A DNA stretch of 11,889 nt, from assembly GCA_017475845.1 (NCBI GenBank), contig JAFVEU010000074.1, forward strand, positions 1 through 11,889, in the 5' to 3' direction. A program made the translations under genes and the position numbers. The notes beneath the pieces were generated by a model. It had not been told where the DNA came from. It was given only the letters and a program-made list of their open reading frames with translations, and did not search any database. The first letter of the stretch is position 1. Each line of letters begins with the position of its first letter. This DNA is from Lachnospiraceae bacterium. Lineage in GTDB: Bacteria > Bacillota > Clostridia > Lachnospirales > Lachnospiraceae. Positions 7,277 through 11,889 of this stretch are shown here, piece after piece.

Positions 7277-9022
7277 ATGAACGGAAAAAAGGACGCGATC
7301 GGGAAGGCCGGACAAAGACAGGGGCTTTCCCTGTCCGTAAAGATATATATATTGATAATCCTGTCCATTGTTACGGTATCAGTGGCTCTTCTTTATACCT
7401 GCTACAGTACTTTCAGCGATAATGTGGACAAAGCGTATCAAAACAGGACCGGGAAAGCGGCGATCGCGGGTTCGGCCTTTATCCCCTCGGATGTCCTTGA
7501 GCATTTCTGGCAGACGATCCGGTCTGAGGAATATCTCCGGACGAAAAAGGAGGCTGTTGCCGCAGGGGACGAAGAGATCCTGCTTCAATGGATGCGAAGC
7601 CGGCCGGGGTTCATTTCAGAAATCAGCGGAGCGGAGGAAGATCCGGGACCGGAAGAGGATTATACGCTGTATGATGAGTTTTCCATGCTGAACCTGAAGT
7701 GCGGACAGATCAGGGATACCTTCGAGGTGGCAGATGCGTATGTACAGAAAACAGTAAACGGTGTTACCTATAATGTGATCGACCCTAATGAAGATGTTTT
7801 CTATGTCGGCAGCATAGAGGAACAGATGGAGGAATTCACGTGTTACGGTGATAACGGGTATGTTCCGCCGACTATCTACAGCTCCAGATTTGGGTGGCTT
7901 TGTACATCCTGTCAGCCCATCAGTCAGGAGGAGGGTGTTTTCGGACTGTTCTGCGTGGATACCGACATGAATGAGGTCATTAAAGAGCAGTACCGCTTTC
8001 TGGCACGCATTCTGATATTTGTGCTCTTTGAGATCGCAGCCGCCATTGTCATAAGCATGGTGGTGATCCGCAGCTCCTTTACGCGCCCGCTGACGTTGTT
8101 AGCTAACGCGACACGGGACTTCGCCGATAACAATGAAGGCATTTCCAGGGAGGATGTCATTCAGCTCCCTATCCGCTCCAGCGATGAAATAGGCACGCTG
8201 TATCACGAGATCCAGTCCATGCAGGACAGGATCGTAGATTACACGGATCATATCAGGCGGATCACCGCAGAAGAGGAACACATCCGCGCCGAGATGAGTC
8301 TTGCGGCCCGTATCCAGAAAGCAGCATTGCCAAAGAGCTTTGATCTGCCTACGGAGATGGTTGACCTGTATGCGCTTATGCATCCCGCCAGGAAGATAAG
8401 CGGCGATTTCTATGACTTCTTTTTGTGCGGAGAGGACCGGCTCTGTCTGGTGATCGCTGATGTAAGCGGCAAGGGCATTCCTGCCTCCCTCTTCATGATG
8501 AGGGCGAAGACCGCCATCAAACACAATGCCCGGTCCGGACTGGGTCCTGCGGAACTGATGGGAAAGGTGAATAATGTTTTATGCGAAGAAAACGATGAAA
8601 ACATGTTCGTAACAGTCTGGCTGGGGATCCTGGAGCTGAAAACCGGGATAATGCATTGCAGTAATGCCGGACATGAGTATCCGGAGATCCTGCACTCGGG
8701 AGGCAGCTATGAAATGCTGACAGATGAGCACGGAATGGCACTGGGTATTATTGAGGATAATTCTTTTCCCGAGTATGAGATCCGGCTGGAGCCGGGAGAC
8801 CGTATCTTTGTCTACACGGACGGCGTAACGGAGGCGGTCAATGAAAACAGGGAACAGTACAGGGAAGAGCGCCTGCGGGAGAAGCTTAATTCCGGAAAGG
8901 ATGTTGACCAGAAAACGCTCCTTAAGGGTGTTTTGCAGGAAATAGAAGGCTTTGCGGGAGCAGCGGAGCAGTTTGACGATATTACGATGGTGGGACTGAC
9001 CTATAAGGGGGACAGCGCCTGA
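7277..9022 (+). CDS. Membrane-bound SpoIIE/RsbU-type PP2C serine phosphatase with Cache-like sensor and HAMP
   Basis: A 581-residue PPM-type phosphatase. TM1 is at about 22-43, an extracytoplasmic sensor at about 44-241, TM2 at about 243-264, HAMP at about 265-322 and a SpoIIE catalytic domain at about 345-577. Metal-binding acidic positions are present: D377 and D380 (GDFYDFF), D395 (ADVSGKGIPASLF), D515 (YTDGVTEA) and D567-D568 (DDITMV). The sensor ends with a pattern like the last strands of Cache domains (PISQEEGVFGLFCVDTD) and holds C142, C189, C209, C212 and C226. Family members dephosphorylate STAS-type anti-anti-sigma factors in partner-switching, but none is encoded here, so the substrate is unknown. 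The start is preceded by AGGGGG at 7260-7265. The 22-base gap after the previous gene places it last in the operon, and a terminator-like hairpin follows its stop. Confidence 0.93.
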   Translation: MNGKKDAIGKAGQRQGLSLSVKIYILIILSIVTVSVALLYTCYSTFSDNVDKAYQNRTGKAAIAGSAFIPSDVLEHFWQTIRSEEYLRTKKEAVAAGDEEILLQWMRSRPGFISEISGAEEDPGPEEDYTLYDEFSMLNLKCGQIRDTFEVADAYVQKTVNGVTYNVIDPNEDVFYVGSIEEQMEEFTCYGDNGYVPPTIYSSRFGWLCTSCQPISQEEGVFGLFCVDTDMNEVIKEQYRFLARILIFVLFEIAAAIVISMVVIRSSFTRPLTLLANATRDFADNNEGISREDVIQLPIRSSDEIGTLYHEIQSMQDRIVDYTDHIRRITAEEEHIRAEMSLAARIQKAALPKSFDLPTEMVDLYALMHPARKISGDFYDFFLCGEDRLCLVIADVSGKGIPASLFMMRAKTAIKHNARSGLGPAELMGKVNNVLCEENDENMFVTVWLGILELKTGIMHCSNAGHEYPEILHSGGSYEMLTDEHGMALGIIEDNSFPEYEIRLEPGDRIFVYTDGVTEAVNENREQYREERLREKLNSGKDVDQKTLLKGVLQEIEGFAGAAEQFDDITMVGLTYKGDSA

Positions 9023-9034
9023 TGAGCCGCAGCG

Positions 9035-9053
9035 GGATCATTCGATCCTTTTT
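9035..9053 (+). terminator. Short intrinsic terminator for the + strand operon, inside the 3' end of the sortase gene
   Basis: GGATC (9035-9039), a four-base loop, GATCC (9044-9048) and then five T (9049-9053) form a small stem followed by a U-tract in the + strand transcript, 12 bases after the phosphatase stop. A G-U pair could extend the stem by one. The stem is only 5-6 pairs, so it may be weak. On the - strand the same hairpin lacks a following T-run, so it does not serve the sortase operon. Confidence 0.5.
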
Positions 9054-9886
9054 GCAACTACTGCAAATCTCCCCTCCGGTGTATGGTAAGCGCAGGTGGA
9101 CAGTGTGATAAAGGTATCTCCGTAATCCGCACTTACTCCGGTCTCGTACTCCGATAATCCCTTTATATTTTGATAAAAATCATCAAAGTCCTCCCTGCTG
9201 TCAGCCTGATAGAAATCATAATACCTGAACTCATCCGAGTCCTCCGGCAGGATCTCGGATCGGAAGACCGATATGACTCTGTACCGCCTTTTCTCGTACA
9301 GAGTGTTAAATTCTATTATCCCGTGGCTCTTTAAGAAATCCTCGCTCTCATATGCATCAAGGCTGCCGAACATGGTATCGTTACGCATATGATGGCCGTA
9401 AATTATGATATTGGTGCCGGGGGTTTCCACATCAGCAATATCCTTCACGAACAAGGTGCCGTATATGCTGTTCTGCCCGTAAAAATCGTGATGAAGGTAA
9501 TAATCCTCATTATCTGTTCTTACCACCGGATAATCAATGACCGTATCCGGGATCCTGAGCCACCCTATTATATCGGGGTTTACTTCCAGAAGCCCGGCAA
9601 ACTCATCCGACACCTTCTTTTCAGGGCCGGCAGTCTCTGCGGAAACGGCTTCATCCCGGCCCCCGGTTTCATCTGAATATTCCCCGGACGTCCCCGGGGC
9701 ATGGGAGACCTCTGTTTCCCTGCGGGGTTCCGGGGCTTCCTGCGTCTTCTCTTCCGATGCGGCCTTAAGGCTCTTTAGCTTCTCTCTGATCCTTTCGTTC
9801 CTGAAATAACCCACGAGCGAAAACGCCAGTATCACCGCAAGGAGGGAAAATATAAGCCTCAGCAGGATGATTATACGGCGCTGCAT
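9038..9886 (-). CDS. srtB: Class B sortase (membrane cysteine transpeptidase)
   Basis: A 282-residue sortase, an enzyme that cuts a C-terminal sorting motif on a secreted protein and links it to a cell-wall or pilin amine. It has an N-terminal membrane anchor at about 5-28, a charged Glu/Pro/Ser/Thr-rich spacer at about 41-93 and the catalytic domain at about 94-282. Class B features include NPDIIGWLRIPDT, the DYYLHHDFYG segment and YGTLFVKD. The catalytic triad is H165 (YGHHM), C265 (TLSTC) and R273 (EGRFAVVAKR). The ATG at 9886 lies inside the upstream gene (16-base overlap) behind only a weak GGAA-type site, so translational coupling is likely. It is the last gene of the - strand operon, tail to tail with the phosphatase gene 15 bases away. 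Fold and catalytic residues are very clear; the substrate is not identified. Confidence 0.95.
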   Translation of the reverse strand: MQRRIIILLRLIFSLLAVILAFSLVGYFRNERIREKLKSLKAASEEKTQEAPEPRRETEVSHAPGTSGEYSDETGGRDEAVSAETAGPEKKVSDEFAGLLEVNPDIIGWLRIPDTVIDYPVVRTDNEDYYLHHDFYGQNSIYGTLFVKDIADVETPGTNIIIYGHHMRNDTMFGSLDAYESEDFLKSHGIIEFNTLYEKRRYRVISVFRSEILPEDSDEFRYYDFYQADSREDFDDFYQNIKGLSEYETGVSADYGDTFITLSTCAYHTPEGRFAVVAKRIE

Positions 9887-10530
9887 TTTTTATTCCGGTT
9901 TTTCGTGTTCCGGTCTGATCCCGCTTTCAAACGGCTGTAAAACATGCAAAGGGAGATCTCGATCCTCGCTCCGATCTTCGTAAGCCTTCCGCCCTTTTTA
10001 TATTTTTCCACAAGCTTCTCGATATGTCCCCTGCGTATATAATCATCAAAGTCTCCTGCTGATTCAACAGCTGCAAGGAGCATATCCGTAAGGAATAACA
10101 GCAGGGCAACAGGAACTATGGGAAGGTCGGAGCCTGCTGTCTTTGGTTCTTCTGATCTCTTTGAAGAGCGCTTTTTTGAGGCATCGCTTTTTTCAGGCTT
10201 ACTGCCGGCCTCTTTTTCAACAGCCTCCTGCTCTGCGGAAAGCATCCCGGCGTTTTGGATCGCAGAGACCTGATCCGTCTGAACTGTCTGCATAAGCTTA
10301 AGAGCCTCTTCCTGAGCCTCTATGTTTGCCCGGCTTAATTCGATCTCAATCTCCTTCTCGGTCTTTTCCTTATCTGCATCATGATGCTTATGCCTTTTGC
10401 CGCCGGAAGATGAAACATTGATATCCACCAGATCTTCGGCAGCATACACTGTCCGGAGAGAGCAGTCCATGCCTCCGGTGATCATCAGGGCAGCTGCTGC
10501 AATAAGTATCAACAGTCTTTTTTTAATCAT
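9871..10530 (-). CDS. Unknown protein with signal peptide, helical extracytoplasmic region, one TM and basic tail
   Basis: A 219-residue protein that I do not recognise. The N-terminus is a typical signal sequence (MIKKRLLILIAAAALM, likely cut near VYA/AE at about 30/31). Residues 31-60 are His/Lys/Asp-rich, about 55-108 look helical and Glu-rich, and about 109-132 are a Lys/Ser/Glu linker. A hydrophobic segment follows at about 136-155 (LPIVPVALLLFL...), then a 60-residue Arg/Lys-rich end. The simplest topology is type I: N-terminal part outside, C-terminal tail in the cytoplasm. The tail is far too long for a sortase sorting signal. It lies between the Ig-like protein gene (36-base gap) and the sortase gene (16-base overlap), so a role in surface-protein assembly is plausible but only inferred from context. 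The AAGGA site at 10544-10548 is 13 bases from the ATG, somewhat far. Confidence 0.8.
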   Translation of the reverse strand: MIKKRLLILIAAAALMITGGMDCSLRTVYAAEDLVDINVSSSGGKRHKHHDADKEKTEKEIEIELSRANIEAQEEALKLMQTVQTDQVSAIQNAGMLSAEQEAVEKEAGSKPEKSDASKKRSSKRSEEPKTAGSDLPIVPVALLLFLTDMLLAAVESAGDFDDYIRRGHIEKLVEKYKKGGRLTKIGARIEISLCMFYSRLKAGSDRNTKNRNKKCSAV

Positions 10531-10543
10531 ATGCCAATGCCTG

Positions 10544-10548
10544 TCCTT
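10544..10548 (-). promoter_or_regulatory. Probable Shine-Dalgarno site of the 219-residue protein gene
   Basis: Read on the - strand this is AAGGA, 13 bases upstream of the ATG at 10530, at the long end of normal spacing. Translation may instead depend partly on coupling to the gene that ends 36 bases upstream. Confidence 0.4.
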
Positions 10549-10566
10549 TCTGCTTTACAGAATATA

Positions 10567-11889
10567 TCATTTAGCACCGCTGCTTGGCCTTATTCTCAGG
10601 TTAAATTTATATTTCGCGGCATTTCTTCCCAGCCCGTAGTATGCAGTGATCTTCACGTTTCCTTTCGAGTTACGCACGGATATCATGCCGGAGTTTGAAG
10701 AAACCGTGGCTACGGACGGGTCTGAGGATTTCCATACCGTGGGAGAAAGGATCTCATGCACAATGTGTTCATTGCCGTCTATAAATCCCTCGGGATTGAA
10801 GCCGGGGTACTGCTTTTTATTTACTTCAGGGGTAACCACATGTATGGTAAAGGTGCCCGTTGGGATCAGCTGCTTCCCCGACCTGACATAGCCTGTGATC
10901 ACGGAATCTCCGGTTTTTTTGGCTCTCACGATCCCGCTTTTTCTGCCCACAGAGGCGATCTTTCTGCTGCCGGAACTGTATATCACAGCACCCTTTATAT
11001 GGGGTTTCACATCAAACCTCTGTTTACGCGCTATCACACAGTAATCTGAAGATATGGCGTTTTCGGGAGTCACATGCCTGAGCTTTGTCCAGTCTGAGGG
11101 TAAGCCTGAGGGAGGCTCGACGATCACTTCCTCTGCGTCCTCTTCCTTTTCCTCTTTCTTATCGATAAGATTCCAGGAGGCTGTAATTGTAAGATCGGAG
11201 AACACGGGGGTGTTGAAATCAAATGGGGTCCTTTCGCCATCCAGATACCAGTTATCAAAGGTGTACCCCTCTCTCCCGGGAGAGTCCGGCTCTGATAACT
11301 TTTCACCTTCAGTGATCCTCTGGGGGGAAACGGGAGATCCTCCGTTTGAATCAAAGACCACAACATATACTGCCGGTTCTCTTTTCTTCTTAAACAGTAC
11401 CTGGATGATAGTGTCGGTCTTGATCTCCAGGCCGGGTATCCGATAATCGGACAGTTCACTTTCCGGAAGATCCTGAGATTCGCCATTGACAGTGAGTTTA
11501 TCAATGACATAGGTATCTCCTTCCGGATCCCGGTTACCGTTCCTTGTTCCGTTGGACTTTATTTCAAGGTCGACAAGGCTGCCCAGACTTACGGAAACCG
11601 TAGAGGGAACATCACCGCAGTAAGCGGCAGGACCTGTGTGCTCTGCACCGTCCTTATCCAGATAGCGTAACAGCCTGACAGAGCCGGTCCCTAAAGGCGC
11701 ACCGGCAGCACATACTGATACGCTTACAGGCGGGATTGGCATTTCCTTTTCGAAGTATCCGATGATCTCTTCCATGAATTTCAGTTCGCCGTTAAGATCG
11801 TACCATTTACCGCCCGTTCCCTTATACAGAGGGGCATAATTGGAATTGGCTGAAAGTGCACTCGGGACGACCACGCTTGCCTGTATATC
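10567..11889 (-). CDS. Secreted/surface protein with InlB-type repeat and two Ig-like (Big2) units (5' partial)
   Basis: The frame is open to the right edge, so the N-terminus with any signal peptide is missing. A GTG at 11874 is in frame, but five sense codons precede it and it is probably just a valine codon. The visible 440 residues hold an unrecognised N-terminal part (about 1-172) and one Listeria-Bacteroides/InlB-type repeat at about 174-240 (VVFDSNGGSPVSP, EGYTFDNWYLDG, DLTITASW). A charged Lys/Glu linker follows, then two Ig-like units with the Big2 signature: about 290-352 (SRKIASVGRKSGIVRAKKTG) and about 383-435 (WKSSDPSVATVSSNSGMISV). Such domains are normally adhesion or spacer modules of extracellular proteins. 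The protein stops right after the last Ig-like unit (RIRPSSGAK) with no LPxTG/NPxTx-type motif, membrane segment or basic tail, so it is either secreted or anchored by its missing N-terminal part. It is the first visible gene of the sortase operon. Confidence 0.88.
   Translation of the reverse strand, partial: DIQASVVVPSALSANSNYAPLYKGTGGKWYDLNGELKFMEEIIGYFEKEMPIPPVSVSVCAAGAPLGTGSVRLLRYLDKDGAEHTGPAAYCGDVPSTVSVSLGSLVDLEIKSNGTRNGNRDPEGDTYVIDKLTVNGESQDLPESELSDYRIPGLEIKTDTIIQVLFKKKREPAVYVVVFDSNGGSPVSPQRITEGEKLSEPDSPGREGYTFDNWYLDGERTPFDFNTPVFSDLTITASWNLIDKKEEKEEDAEEVIVEPPSGLPSDWTKLRHVTPENAISSDYCVIARKQRFDVKPHIKGAVIYSSGSRKIASVGRKSGIVRAKKTGDSVITGYVRSGKQLIPTGTFTIHVVTPEVNKKQYPGFNPEGFIDGNEHIVHEILSPTVWKSSDPSVATVSSNSGMISVRNSKGNVKITAYYGLGRNAAKYKFNLRIRPSSGAK

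Noticed and set aside
10055..10130. LPIVP before a hydrophobic stretch in the 219-residue protein as a sortase sorting signal
   Set aside because: The motif lacks the Thr-Gly or Thr-x core, and about 60 residues follow the hydrophobic segment, whereas real sorting signals end within a few basic residues.
10462..10530. Lipoprotein signal around Cys23 of the 219-residue protein
   Set aside because: The residues before the Cys (GGMD) do not fit a lipobox, which needs a small residue directly before Cys. An ordinary signal peptidase I site near residue 30 fits better.
10548..10562. Small inverted repeat TTCTG/CAGAA in the 36-base gap
   Set aside because: A 5-pair A/T-rich stem without a following T-run is not a convincing terminator or regulator and is easily expected by chance.
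11872..11874. GTG as the start codon of the InlB/Big2 protein
   Set aside because: The frame continues without a stop to base 11889, no Shine-Dalgarno site or signal peptide fits this start, and a secreted protein needs an N-terminal export signal that is not seen. The gene is more likely cut by the window edge.

Overview
The window looks like chromosomal DNA of a Gram-positive Clostridia-type bacterium, probably Lachnospiraceae. This is inferred from four things: a class B sortase beside Ig-like/InlB-type surface domains, a hybrid kinase with a two-propeller sensor and HPt tail, a 7TM protein with an HD-GYP-like domain, and A/G-rich Shine-Dalgarno sites. Both ends of the window cut through genes. 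Genes are packed tightly and no gap exceeds 40 bases, so there are no long non-coding stretches. I see no RNA genes, CRISPR arrays, insertion sequences or attachment sites.

Region 1 (1-9022, + strand) is a signalling operon. In order it encodes an HD-GYP cyclic-di-GMP phosphodiesterase (5' end missing), a 1416-residue hybrid histidine kinase, a 789-residue seven-TM protein with a degenerate HD-GYP domain and a beta-rich tail, and a membrane-bound SpoIIE/PP2C-type serine phosphatase. The first three genes overlap by 8 and 13 bases, and the fourth follows after 22 bases, so co-transcription is very likely. The set joins an extracytoplasmic ligand sensor with a phosphorelay, a c-di-GMP output, and a Ser/Thr phosphatase of the kind that drives partner-switching. 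No response regulator, STAS antagonist or anti-sigma kinase is in view, so the downstream partners are either outside the window or encoded elsewhere.

Region 2 (9038-11889, - strand) converges on region 1, with only 15 bases between the two stop codons. Read right to left, it encodes the C-terminal part of a secreted multi-domain protein (InlB-type repeat and two Ig-like Big2 units), a 219-residue protein of unknown function with a signal peptide and one later membrane segment, and a class B sortase. The 36-base gap and 16-base overlap suggest one cell-surface operon. Neither visible neighbour of the sortase ends in a recognisable sorting signal. A short terminator hairpin for the + strand operon lies inside the last codons of the sortase gene.

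The points most worth following are the pairing of an intact and a degenerate HD-GYP protein, the duplicated beta-rich module predicted to sit on the cytoplasmic side, the 14-unit propeller sensor on a kinase with no DNA-binding output, and a sortase operon without an obvious substrate.
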